From Arthrobacter sulfonylureivorans (lineage in GTDB: Bacteria; Actinomycetota; Actinomycetes; Actinomycetales; Micrococcaceae): 64,000 bases of DNA. The position numbers and the translations under genes were made by a program. A model generated the notes under the pieces. That model ran no database searches. It was not told where the DNA came from and saw only the letters and a program-made list of their open reading frames with translations. Positions 1 through 7,853 of the stretch are shown here, one piece after another; positions within the stretch are counted from its first letter, which is position 1; every line of letters starts with the position of its first letter. Location: positions 62,001-126,000 of the forward strand of contig RJAE01000007.1 of the NCBI GenBank assembly GCA_004000035.1, written 5' to 3'.

Positions 1-517
1 GCAGCACGTCAGTGCCAATCCGGGCCATGATCCGCATGGAGGCGACCACGTAGGCGGAGTCGGTGATCTCCACGCCAAACTGCGGCTGCTCGGCGTCCAG
101 CGGACCCATCACGAACGGGATCACATACATGGTGCGTCCGCGCATGCTGCCGGCGAAGCGTTCCGTAAGGATCGCCTTCATCTCGGCGGGGTCCATCCAG
201 TTGTTGGTGAACCCGGCGTCCGCTTCCTTCTCGGAGCAGATGAAGGTCCGCTCTTCAACGCGGGCCACGTCCTTGGGGTCGGAAGAACCGACGAACGAGT
301 TCGGGAAAAGCTCCGGGTTCAATCGCTGCAGCGTTCCGGCCTCGACCAGGTGGTCGGTCAGACGTGCGTATTCCTCTTCGGAGCCGTCCACCCAATACAC
401 AGAGTCGGGCTGCGTCAGCTCGGAAACTTCGGCAACCCAGGCCAGAAGCTTTGCATGTGTAGTTGGGGCGTCCCCAAGTGTTTCCTCAAGAACCGGCTGA
501 CGCGTTGTATCGCCCAT
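1..517 (-). CDS. pckG: Phosphoenolpyruvate carboxykinase (GTP), N-terminal part
   Basis: The reading frame enters from the left edge of the window and only the first 172 residues are present, out of roughly 600 in the family. PEP carboxykinase converts oxaloacetate and GTP to PEP, CO2 and GDP in gluconeogenesis. The visible N-terminal part is typical of the GTP-dependent class: [33 protein letters not shown] and [13 protein letters not shown]. The ATG at 517 follows an AGGGATGA ribosome-binding site. The nucleotide- and metal-binding residues lie outside the window. The gene is transcribed leftwards and separated from the tRNA-Arg by about 315 bases that hold no other gene. Confidence 0.95.
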   Translation of the reverse strand, partial: MGDTTRQPVLEETLGDAPTTHAKLLAWVAEVSELTQPDSVYWVDGSEEEYARLTDHLVEAGTLQRLNPELFPNSFVGSSDPKDVARVEERTFICSEKEADAGFTNNWMDPAEMKAILTERFAGSMRGRTMYVIPFVMGPLDAEQPQFGVEITDSAYVVASMRIMARIGTDVL

Positions 518-564
518 GACTCATCCCTTTCTTGGGCCAGTGGTGTGTATCGATGCTATGGGCC

Positions 565-692
565 ACCGGCTAGACCAGTCGGGGGCCCGAGAACCCATCT
601 CGGCGGGGTCGAGTAGGATGAGCCCCGCGATTCCGCGGATTTTAGATGTGACCGCCGTCAAATATGTGATTAAGGTCATATAGACCGGTCTA
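565..692. promoter_or_regulatory. Possible operator region upstream of pckG
   Basis: Two related sites lie in the 315-base gap upstream of pckG. TAGACCGGTCTA at 681-692 is a perfect 12-base palindrome. ACCGGCTAGACCAGT at 565-579 shares TAGACC and resembles, with one missing base, the TGGTCTAGACCA type of operator used by DasR-like GntR regulators. No -10/-35 pair is clear. Regulation is an inference from symmetry and position. Confidence 0.25.
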
Positions 693-832
693 GTTCATAT
701 GGCGTTCTCGCGGAGTTGGCCGGCCCCCAGGACCCCAAAGGCCCGGAATTCCGGGCCGGAGCCGGGCACCGGCGCCTCGATTTGGCGACCGCCCGGTAAA
801 CACGCTACAGTTGTATCCGGCCGCGAGGCCAA

Positions 833-909
<77 letters not shown>

Positions 910-913
910 CATG

Positions 914-947
914 ATGCGGCCCGGTCACCGACCGGGCCGCATTTTTT
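914..947 (+). terminator. Rho-independent terminator of tRNA-Arg
   Basis: A perfect 13-bp stem (914-926 with 930-942) has a three-base ACC loop and runs into six T residues (942-947). It starts five bases after the CCA end of the tRNA. Confidence 0.9.
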
Positions 948-1038
948 ATGCCCGCTTTGCGGCGATGTCACACCGGACCGGCCCTACGGTGTCATCCTTG
1001 AAACCCCCAGTTCACGGGGAAGCGACGAGGAGGACCAC

Positions 1039-1587
1039 ATGGCACGCATCCCGCTGGACCACGAGCCCAGCCTGTTCCTGCGAATCATGACCGGCTACAG
1101 CAGGCGCAAGTACGGCAAGGTACTGGATCCCGGCCTGGCCATGATGCACAACCGCCGGGTCCTGTTCGCCTGGCTGCGGCACGAAACCGCCGTCGGCAAG
1201 TTCCGATCCGTCCCACCCACGCTGAGCGCGCTGGCCGTGATGGGCGCCTCCGCCGCGGTCGGGTGCAGCTGGTGCATGGACTTTGGCTACTGGGAGTATC
1301 ACCACCAAGGCGTTGATCCGGCCAAGCTTCGGTCCGTCCCCCAGTGGCGCACGGCCACCGTGTACAACGAAGCGGAGCGCGACGTACTTGAATATGCCGA
1401 AGCCATGACGGCCACGCCGCCGGCCGTCACCGATGAACTTGTGGATAGGCTGAGGCAAAACCTGAGCCCGGCGCAGCTGGCCGAACTGACGTACCTGATT
1501 GGCGTGGAGAACCAGCGTTCCAGAGTGAATGCCGCCATGGGCCTGACGAGCCAGGGCTTTAAGGAAACGTGCAGCATTGGAGGCTGA
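1039..1587 (+). CDS. Carboxymuconolactone decarboxylase family protein (AhpD-like)
   Basis: A 182-aa all-helical protein of the CMD/AhpD superfamily. The redox CxxC pair is visible in GCSWCMDFG near residue 80, followed by the family helix ending in ENQRSRVNAAMG. Proteins with this motif are usually small thiol-dependent peroxidases or oxidoreductases, and the substrate is unknown. The ATG at 1039 has a good GAGGAGG ribosome-binding site. The TGA ends one base before the GTG of the downstream ECF41 sigma factor, so the two are translationally coupled. Genes of this family are the classic neighbours and presumed targets of ECF41 sigma factors. Confidence 0.9.
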   Translation: MARIPLDHEPSLFLRIMTGYSRRKYGKVLDPGLAMMHNRRVLFAWLRHETAVGKFRSVPPTLSALAVMGASAAVGCSWCMDFGYWEYHHQGVDPAKLRSVPQWRTATVYNEAERDVLEYAEAMTATPPAVTDELVDRLRQNLSPAQLAELTYLIGVENQRSRVNAAMGLTSQGFKETCSIGG

Positions 1588-1588
1588 A

Positions 1589-2479
1589 GTGACGACGACG
1601 GAGCCCAACCTTGACGTGTTCCAACAGCACCGAGGGCTGCTTTTTGGCGCGGCCTACCGGTTGCTGGGCAGCGCGGCGGACGCAGAAGACGTGGTCCAGG
1701 AGGCCTGGCTGCGCTTTGCCGAGGTCCCCCTCAAGGAGGTCCGGGAGCCGCGCGCCTACCTGCTGCGGACGGTGACCAACCTGGCGCTCAACCAAATCCG
1801 CACGCAGCAGCGGCGTCGGGAAGAGTACGTGGGCCCATGGCTGCCCGAACCGGTCAGCAGCCCGCCGGGCACGACGGCATCCCCTGCCCCCGACGAGGCA
1901 GCTGTGCTGGCCGACGATGTTTCGCTGGCCATGCTGGTGGTCCTGGAACAGCTCTCACCCCTGGAGCGCGCCGCATACATCCTGGGCGAGGTGTTCGGTT
2001 ATCCGGCGCCGGAGATCGCCAGCACGCTGGACCGCTCTCCGGCCGCGGTGCGGCAGCTGATGTCGCGCGCCCGCGCCCACGTGGCCAGCCGGCAGGCCAG
2101 GAACCAGGTGGATCCGGCCATGCACAGGCGGATTACCGAGCAGTTCCTGCGCGCGGCCAGCACCGGGGTGGTCGAGCCGCTGCTGGGACTGCTGGCACCC
2201 GACGTCGTCCTCACCAGCGACGGAGGCGGGCAGAAGTCGGCGGCGCTGCGGCCCATCCTGGGGGTGGAGAAGGTGCTTCGCTTCCTGCTCGGCGTCACCA
2301 GCAAACCCGACACCCCGGTCCAACTGCACGTGGCCGAGGTCAACGGGCTGCCTGCGCTGGTCGCGGTCGATGCTGACGGCGCGGTGGATACGGTGGCGAG
2401 CTTCAGGATCGACGGCGGCCTGGTCCGGGAAATCTACCTGGTACGGAACCCTGACAAGCTGCGCCGCGTCCGTGTCTGA
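1589..2479 (+). CDS. ECF41-type RNA polymerase sigma factor (SigJ-like)
   Basis: A 296-aa extracytoplasmic-function sigma factor. Sigma region 2 lies at about residues 10-75 (AYRLLGSAADAEDVVQEAWLRF) and region 4 at about 115-170 (LSPLERAAYILGEVFGYP...AVRQLMSRAR). A SnoaL-like C-terminal extension follows. The two short motifs of the ECF41 group are present: WLPEP in the linker and DGGG in the extension. In this group the extension acts in place of an anti-sigma factor. GTG at 1589 was chosen over TTG at 1577 because GGAGG sits five bases upstream. The expected target is the promoter of the CMD-like gene just upstream. Confidence 0.92.
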   Translation: MTTTEPNLDVFQQHRGLLFGAAYRLLGSAADAEDVVQEAWLRFAEVPLKEVREPRAYLLRTVTNLALNQIRTQQRRREEYVGPWLPEPVSSPPGTTASPAPDEAAVLADDVSLAMLVVLEQLSPLERAAYILGEVFGYPAPEIASTLDRSPAAVRQLMSRARAHVASRQARNQVDPAMHRRITEQFLRAASTGVVEPLLGLLAPDVVLTSDGGGQKSAALRPILGVEKVLRFLLGVTSKPDTPVQLHVAEVNGLPALVAVDADGAVDTVASFRIDGGLVREIYLVRNPDKLRRVRV

Positions 2480-2507
2480 CCTGCGCCACTGCCCCTCTGA
2501 AATTCGG

Positions 2508-2558
2508 CTGCGCAGATAACGCCCTTTTCAGCGCTAGGAATGGGCGTTATCTGCGCAG
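2508..2558. repeat. 17-bp perfect inverted repeat between convergent genes
   Basis: CTGCGCAGATAACGCCC (2508-2524) is repeated exactly in inverse orientation at 2542-2558, around a 17-base loop. It lies between the stop codons of the ECF41 gene and the phosphatase gene, so it could end transcription from both sides, but no T-run follows either arm. It may be a copy of a dispersed palindromic repeat. Confidence 0.85.
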
Positions 2559-2572
2559 TCGATTGGGTCCGG

Positions 2573-3094
2573 TCAGCGCAGCACCACGAAATTGGTGACC
2601 GCCGCATCGCGTCCGTCCAGTTCGGCCCAGCTCTTGGCATGCTGGAGCACCGTCAGGCCGGACGTCGGGTAGTGCGTGGCCATGTCCATTACGGCTTCTT
2701 CGTCCGACTCCACCGACGCCAGCCGCATCGCCAGATCCTGCACCGCCGGCATGTGGGCCACCACCAGCAGCGAGGTGATCGTGTCGGGCAGTTGGTTGAT
2801 CTCGGACAGCACCCGCGCCCCCGGCGAGTCATACAGCTCGTCCGAGAGCATCGGCGTCGGCGCCTTCTCCCCCAGCTCGTTGCACACCCAGGTGCAGGTC
2901 TGCCGGGTACGCAGCGCCGAAGAGCACAGGATGAAGTCCGGGATGGAGTTGTGCTCCACCATCCAGCGTCCGATCAGCGGCGCCTCGTCGTGCCCGCGCT
3001 TGGCCAGCGGCCGCTCGTGGTCCTCGACCCCCAGCGGCCACGCGGCCTTGGCGTGGCGCATGATCATCAGCTTCTTCAGGTGGTGGTCGTTCAC
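2573..3094 (-). CDS. SixA-like histidine phosphatase family protein
   Basis: A 173-aa member of the histidine phosphatase superfamily. The catalytic RHG-type motif is LMIMRHAKAAW near the N-terminus. The second histidine region is LLVVAHMPAVQDLA near residue 115, and the conserved arginine lies in SSALRTRQT. The short single-domain form resembles SixA, which removes phosphate from phosphohistidine proteins; the substrate here is unknown. The GTG at 3094 (V-N-D-H-H-L-K-K) gives the normal family length, while the open frame further upstream shows no family similarity. It is divergent from the reductase at 3151. Confidence 0.88.
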   Translation of the reverse strand: MNDHHLKKLMIMRHAKAAWPLGVEDHERPLAKRGHDEAPLIGRWMVEHNSIPDFILCSSALRTRQTCTWVCNELGEKAPTPMLSDELYDSPGARVLSEINQLPDTITSLLVVAHMPAVQDLAMRLASVESDEEAVMDMATHYPTSGLTVLQHAKSWAELDGRDAAVTNFVVLR

Positions 3095-3150
3095 ACCACG
3101 AGTGTAGTAGCCCCCTTGCCACCGCAACGGCTCGGTGCAAGGCTCGGCAC

Positions 3151-4602
3151 ATGCCTGAGCAAACACGTGAAGCGGACGTTGTGGTGATTGGTGCCGGCGC
3201 GGTCGGCGAGAATGCGGCGGAGCGCACCGCCAGCGGCGGACTCAAAACCATTCTGGTGGAGTCGGATCTGGTGGGCGGCGAATGCTCCTATTGGGCCTGC
3301 ATGCCGTCCAAGGCCCTGCTGCGTCCCGGCACGTTGCTGCAGGCGGCCCGCAGCGTCCAGGGCGCTGCCCAGGCCGTGACCGGCAGCCTGGACGCCGACG
3401 CGGTGCTGGCCCGCCGAGATTCGTTCACCTCCAACTGGGACGACTCCTCTCAGGTGAAGTGGGTGGACGGGGCGGGCATCGAATTGATCCGCGGCACCGC
3501 CGCGTTCAGCGGTCCGCGTCAGGTGACGGTCACGGACGACGACGGGACGCAGACGCGCATTACCGCGCGCCACGCCGTCGTGCTGGCCACTGGATCCGTC
3601 CCCACGGTGCCGCGGGTGGACGGGTTGGACGCGATCGATTTTTGGGGAACCCGCGAGGCCACTTCTGCGCGGGAGGTCCCGGAGAGCCTGCTGGTGCTGG
3701 GCGGCGGCGTCTCCGGCTGCGAGTTGGCCCAGGCCTATGCCCGGCTGGACACCGACGTCACGCTGGTGGCCCGCGGCGATTTGCTGGCGAAGTTTCCCGA
3801 ACCGGCCCGACGGCTGGTGGAAGCCGGCTTGCGCCGCGACGGGGTGCGGATCCGCCTGCGCACCGCGACCTCCCGTGCGGACGCGTACGACGGCGGCGTC
3901 ACCCTCACGCTGACTGCGGCGGGTGCGGACGGGGAGACGGGGACGGCGGACACGGTCACGGGAGCCAAACTGCTGGTGTCCAGCGGCCGGCATCCGGCCC
4001 TCTCCGGGCTCGGTCTCGAGGGGCTGGGACTGGATCCAAAGCATCTCGGCGTGGACGCCAGCGGCCGGGTCGCCGGCGTGGACGGCGGTTGGCTCTATGC
4101 GGTGGGCGATGCGGCCGGCAAGGCGCAGCTGACTCACCAGGGCAAATACCAGGCACGCGCCACCGGAGAGGCGATCGCGGCCCGCGCGGCCGGCGAACTG
4201 GACGGCGATCCGGAACCGTGGAGCCGCTATGCCAGCACGGCCGACGACGCGGCGGTTCCCTCAGTGGTTTTCACCGATCCGGAGGTCGCGTTCGTCGGCC
4301 TGACCGAAGCCCAAGCCAGGGAGCGCTGGCTGAGCATCTCGACCACCGAACTGCCGATCGCCGTCGCCGGGTCCTCGCTCTACGCCGACGGCTACCAAGG
4401 CTGGGCTCAGATGGTGGTGGACGAGGAGCGCAAGGTGATCGTGGGCATGACCTTCGCCGGCCCCGGCGTCGGCGAACTGCTGCACGCGGCCACGATCGCC
4501 GTGGTCGGCCAGATCCCGCTGGACCGCCTGTGGCACGCCGTCCCCTCCTACCCCACCATCAGCGAAGTCTGGCTCCGCCTCCTCGAAAAATACGGCCTCT
4601 AG
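3151..4602 (+). CDS. Pyridine nucleotide-disulfide oxidoreductase (class I, FAD-dependent)
   Basis: A 483-aa flavoprotein of the dihydrolipoamide dehydrogenase/mercuric reductase family. The FAD-binding Rossmann motif VIGAGAVGENAAE is at the start and the redox disulfide CSYWACMPSK near residue 50. The NAD(P)-binding motif LVLGGGVSGCELAQ is near residue 185, the second FAD motif LYAVGDAAG near 315, and the dimerisation domain follows. The disulfide spacing C-x4-C matches class I enzymes, but the usual N-V-G between the cysteines is replaced by Y-W-A. The C-terminal His-x4-Glu catalytic dyad region reads WHAVPSYPTISE. It is a single gene with no lipoyl partners nearby, so the substrate is unassigned. 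Confidence 0.88.
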   Translation: MPEQTREADVVVIGAGAVGENAAERTASGGLKTILVESDLVGGECSYWACMPSKALLRPGTLLQAARSVQGAAQAVTGSLDADAVLARRDSFTSNWDDSSQVKWVDGAGIELIRGTAAFSGPRQVTVTDDDGTQTRITARHAVVLATGSVPTVPRVDGLDAIDFWGTREATSAREVPESLLVLGGGVSGCELAQAYARLDTDVTLVARGDLLAKFPEPARRLVEAGLRRDGVRIRLRTATSRADAYDGGVTLTLTAAGADGETGTADTVTGAKLLVSSGRHPALSGLGLEGLGLDPKHLGVDASGRVAGVDGGWLYAVGDAAGKAQLTHQGKYQARATGEAIAARAAGELDGDPEPWSRYASTADDAAVPSVVFTDPEVAFVGLTEAQARERWLSISTTELPIAVAGSSLYADGYQGWAQMVVDEERKVIVGMTFAGPGVGELLHAATIAVVGQIPLDRLWHAVPSYPTISEVWLRLLEKYGL

Positions 4603-4638
4603 CCCCGGCGACCGGAGCGGCCACGAGTGGTGAGGGGA

Positions 4639-4680
4639 CAAAAAACACCCCGGCTCCCGGGGAATCCGGGAGCCGGGGTG
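4639..4680 (-). terminator. Rho-independent terminator of the winged-helix gene
   Basis: A perfect 15-bp stem (4646-4660 with 4666-4680) has a five-base loop. On the minus strand it is followed by a T-run, seen as A residues at 4640-4645 on the plus strand. It lies 15 bases past the stop of the minus-strand regulator and also ends the convergent reductase unit. Confidence 0.88.
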
Positions 4681-4694
4681 CGAAGGTGGGAAAA

Positions 4695-5558
4695 CTAGAT
4701 CGAGTACTCCGGCGCAGCCCAGACGACTACTTCCGGGTGCTCGTAGAACCGGTAGCCCTGGCCGCGCACGGTGCGCACGGTGTTGGCCAAGCGGCCCAGC
4801 TTCGACCGAAGCCGGCGGATGTGCACGTCGATGGTGCGTTCGTTCGGAACTTCCTCGGCGTTCTTCCACAGCCCGGAGAGCAGCTCTTCGCGGCCCACGG
4901 TACGGGTGGCGTTCTCCACCAGGTAGTTGAGCAGCTCGAATTCCTTGAACGTCAGGTTGAGGGTCTCGCCGTCCAGGTGCACCTCGCGGCGGGACAGATC
5001 GATCAGCACACCGCTGGGCCGGCTGGCATGCGAAGCCTGCTGCGGCTGGCGCTGGATCTCCACCGCCGGTGTGCGCGGACGGCGGCTGACAGTGGGGTCA
5101 CCAAGGGCCTGGCGGACCACGTCGATGTTTTCGCCCGGCGCGTCGACCGGGGCCAGGGCTACTGCCCCGTGGGTCTGGGCATCCGCGGCAAGCGACTGCA
5201 CATAGGCGCGGACCTGGGCGGCCAGTTTGCTCAGCGTGGTTCCCTGGGCAGCGGCGGCTTCCTCGTCGAGGCCCACATAGAGAACGAACCCGCGGGCAAC
5301 GGTGTCGTTGGAGACCGCCTGCGGACCTGGAATTCCATTGGGGGTGACCACGGGAGTCGGTGCCGTGGTCGGGTTGGCGGCACCGGCGTCGTACTGGCCC
5401 GGAACCGCACGCAGCACGCGGTAGGGCTGCTGCTCCCCCTGGTGGTGCGGTTGTCCGGCGAACTGCTGGTGCGCTCCGGCGGCCTGACGCTGGGCGGCGG
5501 CCGCACGGTTCTGTGCGTTACGGACGGAGATGTGGACGTATCCGGATGAAACTGACAT
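4695..5558 (-). CDS. Winged-helix (OmpR/PhoB-type) transcriptional regulator without receiver domain
   Basis: A 287-aa protein whose last 100 residues form an OmpR-type DNA-binding domain: LTFKEFELLNYLVENATRT, NERTIDVHIRRLRSKLG and TVRGQGYRF. The N-terminal 190 residues are Gln/Ala/Pro-rich and lack the phospho-acceptor aspartate region of response regulators. It is therefore an orphan regulator rather than half of a two-component system. ATG 5558 (MSVSSGYVHISV) was chosen because GAGG lies six bases upstream; the in-frame ATG at 5570 has no ribosome-binding site. A long leader with a micro-ORF lies upstream. Confidence 0.85.
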   Translation of the reverse strand: MSVSSGYVHISVRNAQNRAAAAQRQAAGAHQQFAGQPHHQGEQQPYRVLRAVPGQYDAGAANPTTAPTPVVTPNGIPGPQAVSNDTVARGFVLYVGLDEEAAAAQGTTLSKLAAQVRAYVQSLAADAQTHGAVALAPVDAPGENIDVVRQALGDPTVSRRPRTPAVEIQRQPQQASHASRPSGVLIDLSRREVHLDGETLNLTFKEFELLNYLVENATRTVGREELLSGLWKNAEEVPNERTIDVHIRRLRSKLGRLANTVRTVRGQGYRFYEHPEVVVWAAPEYSI

Positions 5559-5681
5559 TGAGAACCTCATGTGTGAATGGCCGTCATCGCGGCGCGAATG
5601 CATGGCATGCCCGCACGGGATGTGTTTCTGGCGCCCGCCGTTGGACAGTTGAATTGCCTGGATAACTCGAGGGGTGGTGAG

Positions 5682-5780
5682 TTAGGCCTGCATTCGGCAA
5701 CAGTCCATCAGTCCGCCGGGAGACACCCCGTAACTGAAGGCTGCGGCTGCAGATGCTGTTGCGTTGTTGTTCACAACCAT
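5682..5780 (-). CDS. Candidate 32-aa micropeptide or leader ORF
   Basis: An ATG at 5780 has a strong GAGG ribosome-binding site six bases upstream. It opens 32 codons reading MVVNNNATASAAAAFSYG followed by a tail ending MDCCRMQA, and stops at TAA 5682-5684, 123 bases before the winged-helix gene. Too short for routine gene calls, it could be a leader peptide controlling the downstream regulator: the paired cysteines and arginine near the end recall actinobacterial cysteine-responsive leader ORFs. That role is inference; the ORF and its ribosome-binding site are direct observations. Confidence 0.5.
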   Translation of the reverse strand: MVVNNNATASAAAAFSYGVSPGGLMDCCRMQA

Positions 5781-5815
5781 GAGTTTCCTCGTAACAAAGC
5801 TTACGTGCAAGTAAT

Positions 5816-5829
5816 ATAAGCCTGCTTAT
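5816..5829. promoter_or_regulatory. Palindrome and AT-rich promoter zone of the micro-ORF/regulator unit
   Basis: ATAAGC-CT-GCTTAT is a 14-base palindrome 36 bases upstream of the micro-ORF. It overlaps TTATATT on the minus strand, which can serve as a -10 box. The rest of the gap to upp (5830-6091) is AT-rich. Near 6002-6023 it holds overlapping small inverted repeats (GTCCA-N5-TGGAC and GACATATGTC), but no gene was seen there. Confidence 0.35.
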
Positions 5830-6091
5830 CTCACATACTGAGACGAATCGGCACTTTTGTGCGAGGGATCACACCGTCCGGGGTGAATAAATATCAATCC
5901 AAAGTGATTGCTTCAGGCTTTCACCGCATAAATATTCACGAAAGAGGCTCTGTGGCCGCCTGGAGGGCGGGTTAGAACGAAAACGCTTGCGTTCGCAAGG
6001 TGTCCAAAATGTGGACATATGTCGCGTAGCGGCCGCGGACGTGGGGCAGGGGCCGAGCAGCGTCTGCAGACGCCGCGATTTCGGGCCGAGG

Positions 6092-6727
6092 TCAGCCCGC
6101 CACGCCGTAGAGCCGATCGCCTGCGTCGCCGAGTCCGGGCACAATGTACGCCTTCTCATTCAGCCTCTCGTCGATGGAGGCCACCACGATCGAGACGTTG
6201 GTGTCCTCAAGTTCGTCGCGCAGCGCCTGCAGCCCTTCGGGTGCGGCGAGCAGGCAGATGCAGGTCACGTCGGCGGCGCCCCGGGCGAAGAGGAACTTGA
6301 TGGCTTCGCGCAGCGTGCCGCCGGTGGCCAGCATCGGATCCAGCACGAACACCTGGCGTCCGGTGAGGTCGGCCGGCAGCCGTTCGGCGTAGGTGATCAC
6401 GTCCAGGGTTTCTTCGTTGCGGGCCATACCCAGGAATCCGACTTCGGCGGTCGGCACCAGCTTGGTCATGCCCTCGAGCATGCCGAGGCCGGCGCGCAGG
6501 ATCGGCACCACCAGCGGGGTCGGCTTGGTGAAAGCGGTGCCGATGGTCCGGGTTACCGGTGTCTCGATCTCCACCGGCTCGGTGCGGACTTCACGGGTGG
6601 CCTCATAGGCGAGCAGGGTCACCAGCTCTTCGGTGAGTTGGCGGAAGACGGGCGACGGAGTGGTCTTGTCGCGGAGAACGGTGAGTTTGTGGGCAACAAG
6701 AGGATGGTCCACTTCGAGTACGCGCAT
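6092..6727 (-). CDS. upp: Uracil phosphoribosyltransferase
   Basis: A 211-aa type I PRTase that salvages uracil with PRPP to give UMP in the cytoplasm. The PRPP-binding loop is seen as [17 protein letters not shown] near residue 130. The uracil-binding C-terminal segment ends [24 protein letters not shown] near residue 77 is also diagnostic. Length and start match the family exactly. It is divergent from tadA with a 61-base shared promoter gap. Confidence 0.97.
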   Translation of the reverse strand: MRVLEVDHPLVAHKLTVLRDKTTPSPVFRQLTEELVTLLAYEATREVRTEPVEIETPVTRTIGTAFTKPTPLVVPILRAGLGMLEGMTKLVPTAEVGFLGMARNEETLDVITYAERLPADLTGRQVFVLDPMLATGGTLREAIKFLFARGAADVTCICLLAAPEGLQALRDELEDTNVSIVVASIDERLNEKAYIVPGLGDAGDRLYGVAG

Positions 6728-6788
6728 TCCACAAAACTACCGGCAGCCGGATAGCAGGGACAAACATTCGGCCTGCCAGAATGGTGCC

Positions 6789-7268
6789 ATGGGCCCAATT
6801 GATCCGCAGCACCACCACTGGATGGGCCTTGCCCTGGACCAGGCCCGCCTGGCGCTGGACACTTTCGATGTCCCGATCGGCGCGGTGGTGGTGGGGCCCG
6901 ACGGCGAAGTGCTGGGTTCCGGACGCAACGAACGGGAGGCGCTCCACGACCCCACCGGCCATGCCGAGATGGTGGCCATTCGGGACGCCGCGCGAAAGCT
7001 CGGAACCTGGCGGCTGGACGGCTGCACCTTGGTGGTCACGCTGGAACCGTGCGCCATGTGTGCCGGCGCCATTGTGCTGGCACGGATCCCCCGGGTTGTC
7101 TTTGGCGCCTGGGACGAAAAGGCCGGGGCCGCAGGCAGCGTCTTCGACATCCTGCGGGAACGGCGGTTGAACCACTGGGTGGAGGTCTACCCCGACATCC
7201 GGGCCGAAGAGTCGGCCGCCATGCTGCGGGCCTTCTTTGCGGGCCACCGCGGCGACTTTCCGCTCTGA
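6789..7268 (+). CDS. tadA: tRNA-specific adenosine deaminase
   Basis: A 159-aa cytidine/deoxycytidylate deaminase-fold enzyme that converts A34 to inosine in tRNA-Arg(ACG). The zinc site is complete: the catalytic GHAEM near residue 56 and EPCAMCAGA near residue 86. The start at ATG 6789 (MGPIDPQHHHW) gives the family length; the longer open frame upstream overlaps the upp promoter. It is divergent from upp and followed by tRNA-Ser. Its substrate tRNA-Arg(ACG) is also in this window (833-909). Confidence 0.95.
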   Translation: MGPIDPQHHHWMGLALDQARLALDTFDVPIGAVVVGPDGEVLGSGRNEREALHDPTGHAEMVAIRDAARKLGTWRLDGCTLVVTLEPCAMCAGAIVLARIPRVVFGAWDEKAGAAGSVFDILRERRLNHWVEVYPDIRAEESAAMLRAFFAGHRGDFPL

Positions 7269-7330
7269 TTCAGCCGTCCCGCCGGACCGTTTTGGGGCTC
7301 AGGGCCAACAGCGGGTAAAGTTGACGCGTT

Positions 7331-7420
7331 GGTGACGTGTCCGAGCGGCCGAAGGTGCAACACTCGAAATGTTGTTTGGTGTAACAGCCAACGTGGGTTC
7401 AAATCCCACCGTCACCGCCA
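7331..7420 (+). tRNA. tRNA-Ser (anticodon CGA)
   Basis: A 90-base class II tRNA. The acceptor arms GGTGACG (7331-7337) and CGTCACC (7410-7416) pair. The anticodon stem CAACA/TGTTG closes the loop CTCGAAA with anticodon CGA. A long variable arm follows, the T-arm is GTGGG-TTCAAAT-CCCAC, and discriminator G precedes an encoded CCA (7418-7420). Confidence 0.97.
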
Positions 7421-7428
7421 ACTGAGAA

Positions 7429-7472
7429 GGCCCCGGTTCCCTTGCAAACAAAGGGAACCGGGGCCCTTGCTT
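7429..7472 (+). terminator. Terminator of tRNA-Ser
   Basis: A 15-bp perfect stem (7429-7443 with 7451-7465) has a seven-base loop and is followed by a weak T-rich tail (CTTGCTTTG). It starts nine bases after the CCA end of the tRNA. Confidence 0.8.
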
Positions 7473-7476
7473 TGTC

Positions 7477-7853
7477 TTCAAGACTACACAGCAGTGACGC
7501 AGCAGTAACAGAGATTCGGGGACAGCCCGCAGGTTCGGTGCTTTCACCAGTTGAAGCCGTACCGACTCCAGTCCATGCCGGCTATTTGTCGGAGGCGCGA
7601 CGGGGGGCGCATCCTCATCCGGCCGTCCAGCCAGTCGACAAGGAGTCTCCCGCGGGAGTCGGCACGAGGATGAGTTTCAAGAATGCAGCTGAAACCCAGT
7701 CCTGCGCTCATCGTTATCGCCTGGCCGGTTAGTGACTCCCAGTGTTTGCGGAACACCCGCCAGAAATTTGGACACGCTTCTGTTTAGTACAGATCCTTCG
7801 GGCACGCCGATTTGTTCATCCTCATCCGCCGAGGACCCGCAGGTGCAAGCGGC
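7477..7853. other. Intergenic stretch with no recognised feature
   Basis: Between the tRNA-Ser terminator and the stop codon of the M28 peptidase I see only short unsupported open frames without good ribosome-binding sites. No hairpin strong enough to call a terminator was found. Confidence 0.5.

Noticed and set aside
3282-5549. 755-residue plus-strand open frame
   Set aside because: It overlaps the reductase in another frame and then runs antisense to the winged-helix gene; Arg/Gly/Pro-rich shadow typical of GC-rich DNA.
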